From contig CAJUQB010000046.1 of NCBI GenBank assembly GCA_910588285.1, positions 1 through 14,402 of the forward strand: DNA of 14,402 nt, written 5' to 3'. Source of the DNA: an uncultured Lachnospiraceae bacterium (GTDB taxonomy: Bacteria; Bacillota; Clostridia; Lachnospirales; Lachnospiraceae). Both the position numbers and the translations under genes were made by a program. Positions 7,101 through 13,242 of this stretch are shown here, in pieces. The notes beneath the pieces were generated by a model that was not told the DNA's origin, did no database searches, and saw only the letters and a list, made by a program, of their open reading frames with translations. Each line of letters starts with the position of its first letter. Positions within the stretch are counted from its first letter, which is position 1.

Positions 7101-7901
7101 ATGGCAGTATATAAAGTTGAAATCTGCGGGGTCAACACCGCAAAGCTCCCCATCTTAAAGGAACAGGAGAAGGCCGAGCTGCTGCGCCGGGTAAAGGAAG
7201 GCGATATGGAAGCCAGGGAACAGTACATCAAGGGCAATCTCCGCCTGGTTTTGAGCGTCATCAAGCGTTTTTCCTCCAGCAATGAGAATGTAGACGACCT
7301 GTTCCAGATTGGCTGCATCGGCCTCATCAAATCCATTGATAATTTTGACACCACCTTAAATGTAAAATTTTCCACCTATGCGGTGCCCATGATCGTGGGG
7401 GAGATCCGTCGGTATCTTAGAGACAACAACTCCATCCGGGTCAGCCGTTCCCTGCGGGATACTGCCTACAAGGCCATCCATGCCAGAGAGCTGCTGCTGA
7501 AAAAAAACCTCCAGGAGCCCACGGTCTCGGAAATTGCAGAAGAGGTGGGCATCCCGAAGGAGGATATCGTCTTTGCCCTGGATGCCATCCAGAGCCCTGT
7601 CAGCCTCTATGAACCGGTCTACACCGACGGCGGCGACACCCTCTATGTGATGGATCAGCTCAGCGATAAAAAGAACAAAGAAGAGACCTGGGTCGAGGAG
7701 CTCTCCCTAAACGACGCCATGCAGCGTCTCGGGGAACGGGAAAACTACATCATCAAGCTGCGCTTCTTTGAAGGCAAGACGCAGATGGAGGTAGCTGAGG
7801 AGATTCAGATCTCCCAGGCCCAGGTCAGCCGCTTGGAAAAGTCGGCCTTAAAAACAATGAAAAACTATCTCAGCGATCCCATTTGTCGCACAAGGAATTG
7901 A
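7101..7901 (+). CDS. sigG: RNA polymerase sporulation sigma factor SigG
   Basis: The 266-residue product is a late forespore sigma-70-family factor. Its N-terminus KVEICGVNTAKLPILK (residues 5-20) is the SigG signature, closely matching Bacillus subtilis SigG. Region 2 spans about 46-115 (GNLRLVLSVIKRF, DDLFQIGCIGLIKSIDNFD, VKFSTYAVPMIVGEIRRYLRDN). Region 3 follows. Region 4, with the helix-turn-helix EGKTQMEVAEEIQISQAQVSRLEKSALK, lies at about 224-251. GGAGG eight bases before the ATG supports the start. It is the only plus-strand gene in the window and stands alone, without spoIIGA or sigE beside it in this window. Its last 32 bases overlap the convergent MBL hydrolase gene. It implies an endospore-forming host. 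Confidence 0.97.
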   Translation: MAVYKVEICGVNTAKLPILKEQEKAELLRRVKEGDMEAREQYIKGNLRLVLSVIKRFSSSNENVDDLFQIGCIGLIKSIDNFDTTLNVKFSTYAVPMIVGEIRRYLRDNNSIRVSRSLRDTAYKAIHARELLLKKNLQEPTVSEIAEEVGIPKEDIVFALDAIQSPVSLYEPVYTDGGDTLYVMDQLSDKKNKEETWVEELSLNDAMQRLGERENYIIKLRFFEGKTQMEVAEEIQISQAQVSRLEKSALKTMKNYLSDPICRTRN

Positions 7902-9468
7902 TCTGATCGGCAAATCTGGCCAAATCCTTGTTGGCTCCGCCCTCGTTTCTGCGGATCACGGACAGCAGACGCTCTCCGGCAGCCAAAAGCCTTGCAAATA
8001 CGCCGGAAACCACATGGCCCGCTTCCTTCTTGGGCTTGTGTTCCCTGCTTCCCTCTGCGATCATGGTATTGGTGAGAAGGTCATAGCAGTCCCCGCTGTA
8101 GGGCGCCACCGCATCCACACCAAGACGGCTGTGGAGCTCCTCTGCCAGGCCGTCCGTCACATGATCCTCGCCGTGGACCACGAATATCCGCTTGGGAGGC
8201 TTCTCAAAGGCTGCTGCCCAGGTCAGCAGGTTCTCCTTATCCGCATGGCCGCTGATGCCCGGCAGGTTCTCTATCCTGGCCTGAACATCAATGGTCTCAC
8301 CGAAGAGCTTCACCTCCTTGGCCCCATTCAGCAGATGGTTGCCCAGAGTTCCTGGCACCTGGAAGCCCACGAATAAAATGGTGGATTCCGGCCGCCACAG
8401 GTTGTGCTTCAGGTGATGGCGGATCCGCCCAGCCTCACACATACCGGAGGCTGAAATAATCACCTTGGGCTGATTGTCAAAATTGATCATCTTGGACTCG
8501 TCGCTGGTGACAGACACCCGAAGCCCTGGAAAGCTGATGGGGTTAATCCCCTGCTCCACCATGCGTCTGGCCTTCTCCCGGAAGCAGTCCGACACGCTCT
8601 CATTGTAAATATTGGTAGCCTCCACTGCCAGAGGGCTGTCAATATAGGCAATAAAATCCTCATACTCCGGCAGCATATGCTCTGTCTTGATCTTGCGCAG
8701 GTAAAACAGCATCTCCTGGGTTCTGCCCACGGAAAAGGCCGGGATGACCAGGTTGCCGCCCTTGCGGAAGGTCTCCTTGATCAGCCGGGCAAGCTCTGTG
8801 GCATAATCCGGCGGATCCTTGTGCACCCGATCCCCGTAGGTGGACTCCATCACCACATAGTCCGCCTCTGTAATGTACTGGGGATCCCGGATCAGCGGCC
8901 GGTTGCCATGGCCGATATCTCCGGAAAATACAACCTTGATCTCCTCGTCCTCTTTCTTGCACCACACCTCAATGCTGGCAGAGCCCAACAGATGCCCTGC
9001 ATCGATAAAGCGAATCCGGATATTCTCGCAGACCTGAATCACCGCATTGTACTCACAGGGAATAAAATGCTTCAAAACTCCTTCCGCATCCTCCATATTG
9101 TACATAGGCTCCACTTCCGGCCGCCCGGCACGCTTTGCCTTCCGGTTCTTCCATTCCGCCTCAAACATCTGGATGTGGGCAGAATCCTTCAGCATGATAT
9201 CGCACAGGGCGCAGGTTGCCCTGGTGGCAAATACCTGCCCCCGGAACCCATGGCTGTACAATAGGGGAAGCAGACCGGAATGGTCGATATGGGCATGGGT
9301 AATAAATACATAGTCCACATCCGAAGCATTCACCGGGATTTCCTGGTTCTCATAAAGATCCGGCCCCTGCTCCATACCACAGTCGATCAGTGCATGATGT
9401 TCTCCCACCTGAAGATAATGGCAGCTTCCGGTCACCTCATGAGCTGCCCCGATAAAACCAAGCTTCAT
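7870..9468 (-). CDS. MBL-fold metallo-hydrolase with beta-CASP and RMMBL domains (RNA-processing type)
   Basis: Starting at ATG 9466-9468 (GAGGG six bases upstream), the product has 532 residues. An open frame extends further up to 9540, but that extension runs through the promoter and is rejected. The metallo-beta-lactamase core holds the two-zinc motif HAHIDH at 58-63, a further His in AGHLLGSAS near 159, and the Asp of FSGDIGHG near 184. A beta-CASP domain follows (GGNLVIPAFSVGRTQEMLFYL). The RMMBL segment then carries SGHADKENL near 405 and the C-terminal VVHGED near 432. About 90 residues of tail are less conserved in look. Relatives act on RNA as endo- or exonucleases (CPSF73/RNase J-like group); the exact substrate is unknown. 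Its 3' end overlaps the convergent sigG by 32 bases. Confidence 0.9.
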   Translation of the reverse strand: MKLGFIGAAHEVTGSCHYLQVGEHHALIDCGMEQGPDLYENQEIPVNASDVDYVFITHAHIDHSGLLPLLYSHGFRGQVFATRATCALCDIMLKDSAHIQMFEAEWKNRKAKRAGRPEVEPMYNMEDAEGVLKHFIPCEYNAVIQVCENIRIRFIDAGHLLGSASIEVWCKKEDEEIKVVFSGDIGHGNRPLIRDPQYITEADYVVMESTYGDRVHKDPPDYATELARLIKETFRKGGNLVIPAFSVGRTQEMLFYLRKIKTEHMLPEYEDFIAYIDSPLAVEATNIYNESVSDCFREKARRMVEQGINPISFPGLRVSVTSDESKMINFDNQPKVIISASGMCEAGRIRHHLKHNLWRPESTILFVGFQVPGTLGNHLLNGAKEVKLFGETIDVQARIENLPGISGHADKENLLTWAAAFEKPPKRIFVVHGEDHVTDGLAEELHSRLGVDAVAPYSGDCYDLLTNTMIAEGSREHKPKKEAGHVVSGVFARLLAAGERLLSVIRRNEGGANKDLARFADQINSLCDKWDR

Positions 9469-9504
9469 AACATTCCCTCTTCCTTCTGTGATTTGATTTA
9501 CAAC

Positions 9505-9540
9505 TACAGATATTGTACCGTATTTTACCTGAAAATTCAA
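9505..9540 (-). promoter_or_regulatory. Sigma-A-type promoter for the MBL hydrolase gene
   Basis: On the minus strand TTGAAT (9535-9540) and TACAAT (9512-9517) are spaced by exactly 17 bases. They match the consensus at 4 of 6 and 5 of 6 positions. Transcription would begin near 9505, about 37 bases before the ATG at 9468. This is why the longer upstream reading frame is not used. Confidence 0.7.
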
Positions 9541-9613
9541 TTATTTTATCGGAATTATTCAACATTTATCATATATGCATCCAGGACCTGGTTCGCAGTA
9601 TAGATTTATTTAC

Positions 9614-9973
9614 TCATGCGTTTGTCGTAGTGATCTCCTCCAGCCAAAAATCATCCATGCAGCATCTGCCGCTGCAGTATACCAGCAGCGGGAACTCACT
9701 ATAATAGGACATCCCCACCTGACGCATGATCATTCCGATATTCTGCCGCTCCGGCGGAACCACCCGTTCCTTCACAAACTGCCTGGCCCAGCGGTCATCA
9801 ATAAAACGTACCCCTTTCCGGGCAAGCATGCCCGGTATCGCCGGGAGCTTGTCTGGATTTACTGATTCCGGTATTTCGATGGCATATTGATCTGTTTCTT
9901 CATTATAGCTTAGCACTGCAAATTCGTCATCAGCTCCATATGTTTCATCCTTGATTGCAAATTTCCTTAACAT
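9614..9973 (-). CDS. Small partner of HipA-like kinase (resembles the N-terminal module of Firmicute HipA-like proteins)
   Basis: The 119-residue protein starts at ATG 9971-9973 with GGGAGAG about ten bases upstream and overlaps the end of the kinase gene by 29 bases, so the two are probably translationally coupled. It is soluble with no signal peptide. Residues 61-112 (RWARQFVKERVVPPERQNIG to SGRCCMDDFWLEEI) follow the pattern of a Trp-led helix, an R-x-x-P-x-x-R turn, and a final G-R-x-x-x-D-D-x-W block. I recall that pattern from the N-terminal part of many single-chain Firmicute HipA-like proteins. The match is from memory and remote. If right, this is the recognition or inhibitory half of a split kinase, functionally comparable to HipS of HipBST systems but coded downstream. 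The alternative is an unrelated small protein. Confidence 0.6.
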   Translation of the reverse strand: MLRKFAIKDETYGADDEFAVLSYNEETDQYAIEIPESVNPDKLPAIPGMLARKGVRFIDDRWARQFVKERVVPPERQNIGMIMRQVGMSYYSEFPLLVYCSGRCCMDDFWLEEITTTNA

Positions 9974-10793
9974 GATTGATTCTCTCCCTGACCATCTCTT
10001 CTATGATATTCCAAAATTCTTCCGGAACTGCACCTATCGCCTCTTCCAGCCCTGCAAAAATATGTTCTCTGGAAAAAACCTTCCCCGCCGCAGTCTCCAA
10101 CATATGGTTTGGAACTAATTTTAGGTTCTCTGACAGGTTCATACTGCCCACAAAATTATTTACCGGACCATCCTTTCGCAGATCAAAATTCTTCATCTTG
10201 TCCACATCATTCATACAGGGAGCCAGCAGGGAAATTCCGTGGTCGAAAAGCGGAGCAAGCCGGTATGCTCCACGATGTTCAAGCACCTCGATATTTGCCC
10301 CATGCCTGTCGCGGTTACAGATGATATAGTCCAAAAGGAACATTTCATAAAAATATTGTTCCATTTCATTCCGTTCAATCAACTGCCACACGCTCTCGCC
10401 ATCCATTCGATTGATTTCATAAAAGCTTTCAAATGTGAGCTTACGCTCTCCGGGATCTTTAAAATCCCGGGATTTTGTCAGCCATGTTTCGTAACGCTTC
10501 CCGCCAATGCTGACTTCTCCATGGATCAGTTCATAATGCAAATGCGGTATTTCTAATATTTCAGCAATATTTTGAACAATGATTTCATTGATGCTCTCAT
10601 GGCCAATTACCCCTCTTACGCTGTCAAAATTGGACATTTTATAATAGTATTTGATTCCATCCGCCACTTCGTAAGACTTTAAATAGCTTCCGGCTGTGCC
10701 GGAGGACTGCCGTGACAGGCTCCAGCTTAAATGTGTGAAATCCAATACTTTTTTGTTCCGCCCCATCACACCTGCCGCCCCCTTCCAAAGCAT
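9945..10793 (-). CDS. HipA/CtkA-like serine/threonine kinase-domain protein
   Basis: The frame gives 282 residues from 10793. Met10 (ATG ending at 10766) is the likelier start because AAGGGGG lies upstream of it and a promoter places the transcript start near 10804, giving 273 residues. Kinase signs, numbered from the longer start: a Ser/Gly-rich loop RQSSGTAGSYLKS (28-40), a candidate ATP-binding Lys52 in YYYKMSN, Glu66, the catalytic loop CNRDRHGAN (159-167) with Asp162, and the metal-binding D184-H-G in LAPLFDHGISLL. These match the HipA C-terminal/CtkA kinase group. The usual N-terminal HipA subdomain is missing from this chain and appears to be the next gene. No HTH antitoxin gene adjoins it. 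Targets are unknown; HipA kinases typically phosphorylate tRNA synthetases or themselves. AT-richer than the flanks. Confidence 0.8.
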   Translation of the reverse strand: MLWKGAAGVMGRNKKVLDFTHLSWSLSRQSSGTAGSYLKSYEVADGIKYYYKMSNFDSVRGVIGHESINEIIVQNIAEILEIPHLHYELIHGEVSIGGKRYETWLTKSRDFKDPGERKLTFESFYEINRMDGESVWQLIERNEMEQYFYEMFLLDYIICNRDRHGANIEVLEHRGAYRLAPLFDHGISLLAPCMNDVDKMKNFDLRKDGPVNNFVGSMNLSENLKLVPNHMLETAAGKVFSREHIFAGLEEAIGAVPEEFWNIIEEMVRERINHVKEICNQG

Positions 10794-10800
10794 TTCCCCA

Positions 10801-10869
10801 TCATGGGCTTATCTTACCATAGTGTTTCAGTAATAGCAATCTTTTACTATTAAAATCTCCGCTAATCAA
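10801..10869 (-). other. Possible 22-codon ORF with a near-perfect ribosome binding site, upstream of the kinase
   Basis: GGAGGTGAT lies just before a TTG at 10867-10869, which opens MISGDFNSKRLLLLKHYG and ends in TGA at 10801-10803. It starts 25 bases after the zinc-ribbon gene stop and ends 7 bases before the longest kinase start. The binding site is the best in this AT-rich segment, yet the peptide matches nothing I know. It may be a leader peptide, a remnant of a lost gene, or chance. The kinase promoter lies inside it. Confidence 0.3.
10804..10839 (-). promoter_or_regulatory. Sigma-A-type promoter for the kinase gene pair
   Basis: Minus-strand TTGCTA (10834-10839) and TAAGAT (10811-10816) are separated by exactly 17 bases, each matching the consensus at 4 of 6 positions. 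The start would fall near 10804. That leaves a leader of about 38 bases to the Met10 codon but almost none to the longest ATG. Confidence 0.5.
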
Positions 10870-10894
10870 AAATCACCTCCATGAATTTTCATAT

Positions 10895-11197
10895 CTAATC
10901 CTCCTCAAATTCAATTCGATGCCCACAGAAATAGCAATAATGCTCCTGCTTCATTGCGAGAGACAAGCGTCCTAAATTTTCGACTTTACCGCAATAGGGG
11001 CATCTCAATTTTTTATACAGTACCACCTCATAGCATCCCAAAAAGAAAAATGTTACAAGAAAAAACCAATGGCTGATAGCAATTAATATCCATACAAATA
11101 ATACCATCAAGCCAAGAAATATCTTTGCGAGGAAAATTGATTTCGGTGACAGCTTTTTTATAGGTTCCTCACTTCCTTTCATTATTATGAATTGCAT
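10895..11197 (-). CDS. Small membrane protein with a C-terminal zinc ribbon, function unknown
   Basis: I do not recognise this protein of 100 residues (95 if Met6, ATG ending at 11182, is used). Two adjacent hydrophobic segments, about residues 21-41 and 43-61, form a likely membrane hairpin. They are followed by a treble-Cys zinc ribbon: CPYC at about 71-74 and CYFC at about 88-91, then H and an acidic tail. No convincing ribosome binding site precedes either Met; AAAGGAAGTGAGG lies just after Met6, so the true start is uncertain. A strong promoter precedes it. It lies 5' of the kinase pair on the same strand with no terminator between them, so read-through is possible. The DNA is clearly AT-rich compared with the surroundings, consistent with acquired DNA. 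Confidence 0.65.
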   Translation of the reverse strand: MQFIIMKGSEEPIKKLSPKSIFLAKIFLGLMVLFVWILIAISHWFFLVTFFFLGCYEVVLYKKLRCPYCGKVENLGRLSLAMKQEHYCYFCGHRIEFEED

Positions 11198-11243
11198 ACA
11201 AATTATTCTAATAACTATTTTCTATTTACAAAACAATGTTTCA

Positions 11244-11278
11244 TGCTTTTATAATACTCTTTTTGTAAAATATGTCAA
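11244..11278 (-). promoter_or_regulatory. Strong sigma-A promoter for the zinc-ribbon gene
   Basis: On the minus strand a perfect -35 TTGACA (11273-11278) and TATTAT (11251-11256, 5 of 6) are spaced by 16 bases. Transcription would start near 11244, about 47 bases before the first ATG of the zinc-ribbon gene. It is the best -35 in the window. Confidence 0.7.
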
Positions 11279-11371
11279 TATAATTTTGTATGCCAAATCA
11301 ACTTACTATACTTTTCTCTCATATATACCGTTTTTTCCAGCAAATAATTGTGTGTTTTTCCATTCTTTTCC

Positions 11372-11812
11372 TTATTTCTGACAAGCAGGACAATACACGC
11401 TGCCCCTGCCGCCGATTACGGTACGGCACAATGTATTTCCGCAATTCGGGCAAGGTTCGTCGGTGTGACCGTACACTTGCAGAAATGGCGTATTGCGGTA
11501 GTCCTGACCTTTTGTTATCAGGTAATCCTCTTGCGAGATACTATTTTTATCAATGAAATAACGCAAACAGCCGGCAATCTCACTGGCAAGACGTTCCCAT
11601 TCGCTTACGCTCAGACCGTTTGCGGGGGCAGAGGGACTTATCCTTGCACGATACAGGATTTCATCAGAATAGATATTGCCTATGCCAGCAACCACGCTTT
11701 GGTCGAGCAGGCATACTTTGATTGCTTTTTTCCGTTTCTCTAATCGGGATTGTAGATATTCGGCGTTGCACTCCTTTTCCAGTTGATAATCGGGCGGAGT
11801 AAATTCAGGCAT
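11372..11812 (-). pseudogene. N-terminally truncated formamidopyrimidine-DNA glycosylase (Fpg/Nei family), C-terminal half
   Basis: The frame encodes only the C-terminal half of an Fpg/Nei base-excision repair glycosylase: the H2TH DNA-binding domain (KVCLLDQSVVAGIGNIYSDEI) and the complete zinc finger (CPNC to CPAC, with GGRGSVYC). The roughly 125-residue N-terminal domain with the catalytic Pro-Glu start is absent. An in-frame TGA lies about 30 bases upstream of the first GTG, and I see no trace of the missing part in the gap to the GNAT gene. So it cannot act as a glycosylase. Curiously, AGGTGG lies eight bases before the ATG at 11810-11812 (MPEFTPPDYQ), so a 146-residue DNA-binding fragment could still be made. 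An alternative GTG start is at 11824. The truncation marks the right edge of the AT-rich segment. Confidence 0.8.
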
Positions 11813-11901
11813 TATTTTCACCACCTTTTCGTGCTGACTTTTTGCATTCTGTCAGATTTCTTTTGCTTCTTGTCAAGACCGCAAGTTGAATGCAGCTTAG
11901 A

Positions 11902-11929
11902 TATCGGAAATCCGGAGGAATTTCCGATA
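11902..11929. repeat. 10-bp inverted repeat with 8-base loop between truncated Fpg and the GNAT gene
   Basis: TATCGGAAAT (11902-11911) and ATTTCCGATA (11920-11929) are perfect inverted repeats around CCGGAGGA. No U-run follows on either side. It sits eight bases from a second palindrome. Confidence 0.7.
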
Positions 11930-11936
11930 ACACAAC

Positions 11937-11961
11937 GAAAGAGCGGTGTCACCGCTCTTTC
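11937..11961 (-). terminator. Perfect 25-base palindrome, probable terminator of the GNAT gene
   Basis: GAAAGAGCGGTG (11937-11948) is perfectly complementary to 11950-11961 around one central base. A realistic RNA stem of nine to ten pairs has GC-rich core CCGC/GCGG and A/U-rich ends. It begins 22 bases after the GNAT stop on the minus strand. The U-tract (UUUC-GUU) is short, so termination strength is uncertain; it could work in both directions. Confidence 0.55.
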
Positions 11962-11983
11962 CATAATGCCAGCCTCTCCGTCC

Positions 11984-12931
11984 CTATTTCCTCTCCAGGC
12001 TTTTACACACATATGCAGCTGCAGCGCCCAAATGCAGCCCAAAGCCAAGGGATTGATACATCTTCTCGTCACAGGGGGCGCAGCAGACGGTCAGGCTTGC
12101 CAATCCCTTCTCTTCGCACCAGCTCTGTGCGGTAAGGGCCAGCTTCCGGGCAATCCCTTTTCCCCGGAACACCGGTTCAATGTAAAAGTCGTCAAACACA
12201 CCGTTCTCCCTGCAGGCAAAGGAGGAAAAGCATCCGGCCACGCTGCACATTCCCACAGCCCGGTAGCCGCGCTTTGCAACAAAGAATGTGATTTTGCCCT
12301 CCGAAATCCCTTGGGCCAGCTGCTTCTGTTGCTCTTCGGTCAATGCCGGTTCACCGATCTCCTGCAAAAATCCGTTCTCCAGCTTTTTGAGCTGCCAGTC
12401 CCCCGGATCCGAGAGAATTTCAACGGAAATGGGGACTTCCTCCGCAGGTGGAAGGAGCATCAGCGGCTCTCCCCACTCGTCCGCCCCGTTCTCGGTAAAA
12501 CCCACCCGTTGCCAGAACCGGCGCCGCCGCTCATCGCTGCTGTAATTCAGCTCCCCATACAGGGCGCCCTGTTCCCTTGCCCAGTCCAGCAGCGCCACAG
12601 CGCATTCCCTTCCTGTTCCATTGCCCCGAAACCTTGGATAGACGCAGAACTCCATGATAAAGCACTTGCCGTCCTCCGTATGGTAGATCACCGGCATGGC
12701 AAAGCCGATATCCTGTCCATCCCGGCGGAAAAACAGGTAATAGCAGCGGTCCTGGGGCCGGTCGTGGAGCTTCTCGATCTGCGCCCGGTACTGCGCACCC
12801 AGGAAATATTCCCTGTCCCCATCCTTTGGGTCAGGAAAAACATCCCGCACAAAATAGCTGCAAAGCTCTTCCCAAAACTCTGTAACATCATGTTCCGTGA
12901 CTGCTTCACGGATGGTAATCTGGTTTTTCAT
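11984..12931 (-). CDS. Tandem GNAT-domain N-acetyltransferase
   Basis: This 315-residue protein has two Gcn5-related acetyltransferase domains in one chain. Domain 1, about residues 1-160, has the acetyl-CoA loop RFRGNGTGR at 100-108. Domain 2, about 165-315, has VFRGKGIAR at 254-262 after VFDDFYIEP, and ends with the typical YQSLGF segment at 292-297. Both loops keep the R/Q-x-x-G-x-G/A pattern, so both could bind acetyl-CoA. The acceptor substrate is unknown; small molecules and antibiotics are possible for such stand-alone GNATs. The start ATG is supported by GGAG seven bases upstream. Upstream lies a 164-bp palindrome, and a palindromic terminator follows downstream. No operon partners are evident. 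Confidence 0.9.
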   Translation of the reverse strand: MKNQITIREAVTEHDVTEFWEELCSYFVRDVFPDPKDGDREYFLGAQYRAQIEKLHDRPQDRCYYLFFRRDGQDIGFAMPVIYHTEDGKCFIMEFCVYPRFRGNGTGRECAVALLDWAREQGALYGELNYSSDERRRRFWQRVGFTENGADEWGEPLMLLPPAEEVPISVEILSDPGDWQLKKLENGFLQEIGEPALTEEQQKQLAQGISEGKITFFVAKRGYRAVGMCSVAGCFSSFACRENGVFDDFYIEPVFRGKGIARKLALTAQSWCEEKGLASLTVCCAPCDEKMYQSLGFGLHLGAAAAYVCKSLERK

Positions 12932-12962
12932 TTTCTTTCTCCAAAATTTAGATTCGGAGGGT

Positions 12963-13126
12963 TATAGCGTGTTTGAAAATTCATTCCCGCCATCTGCACG
13001 CCCCACTTTGCGGTATATTCGGACCAAATTCAGGTTACATAGCCCGCTATGCGCCCTTCATTTGGCCCAAATCTCCCACAAAGTGTAACGCACAGCTGCC
13101 AGAAAGCAATTTTCAAACACGCTCTA
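12963..13126. mobile_element. 164-bp MITE-like imperfect palindrome with TA at both ends
   Basis: Bases 12966-12981 (AGCGTGTTTGAAAATT) are an exact inverted repeat of 13108-13123. The whole of 12966-13123 is symmetric about 13044/13045 without gaps: I count 57 of 79 positions complementary. The centre is CATAGC-CC-GCTATG. TA occurs just outside both ends (12963-12964 and 13125-13126), as in TA-targeting elements such as IS630/Tc1-derived MITEs. It has no coding capacity. It lies 31 bases upstream of the GNAT start. It could also be read as a REP-like or structured RNA element; the MITE label is inference. Confidence 0.65.
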
Positions 13127-13180
13127 GGAAACGTGAACCCTCCATACATGATTCATCTTCATAAAATTTATATGCAGGCG

Positions 13181-13225
13181 CTGATAAGACCTGATACATA
13201 TCACTATACTATCAGGTCTTATCAG
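13181..13225. repeat. Perfect 16-bp inverted repeat with 13-base spacer
   Basis: CTGATAAGACCTGATA (13181-13196) is exactly complementary to TATCAGGTCTTATCAG (13210-13225). AAAAA follows on the plus strand. It lies 17 bases past the end of the broken glycosidase gene. As a minus-strand terminator it lacks an immediate U-run, so it may be a 3'-end stabilising hairpin or a protein-binding site. Confidence 0.8.
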
Positions 13226-13242
13226 AAAAATCAATATGGTCA

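Noticed and set aside
9469..9540. A 24-residue N-terminal extension of the MBL hydrolase starting with TTG at 9540
   Set aside because: The extension overlaps a good promoter (TTGAAT-17-TACAAT); the proposed TTG is the -35 itself, and a well-spaced ribosome binding site precedes the internal ATG at 9468 where the family N-terminus begins.
11818..12072. 84-codon minus-strand ORF between GNAT and the truncated Fpg as the missing Fpg N-terminus
   Set aside because: It reads through the GNAT 3' end in another frame and through two palindromes, and shows none of the Fpg N-terminal features.
11783..12967. Long plus-strand open frame (394 codons) opposite the GNAT gene
   Set aside because: It is antisense to a clear tandem-GNAT protein and runs through the palindromes; no recognisable domain.
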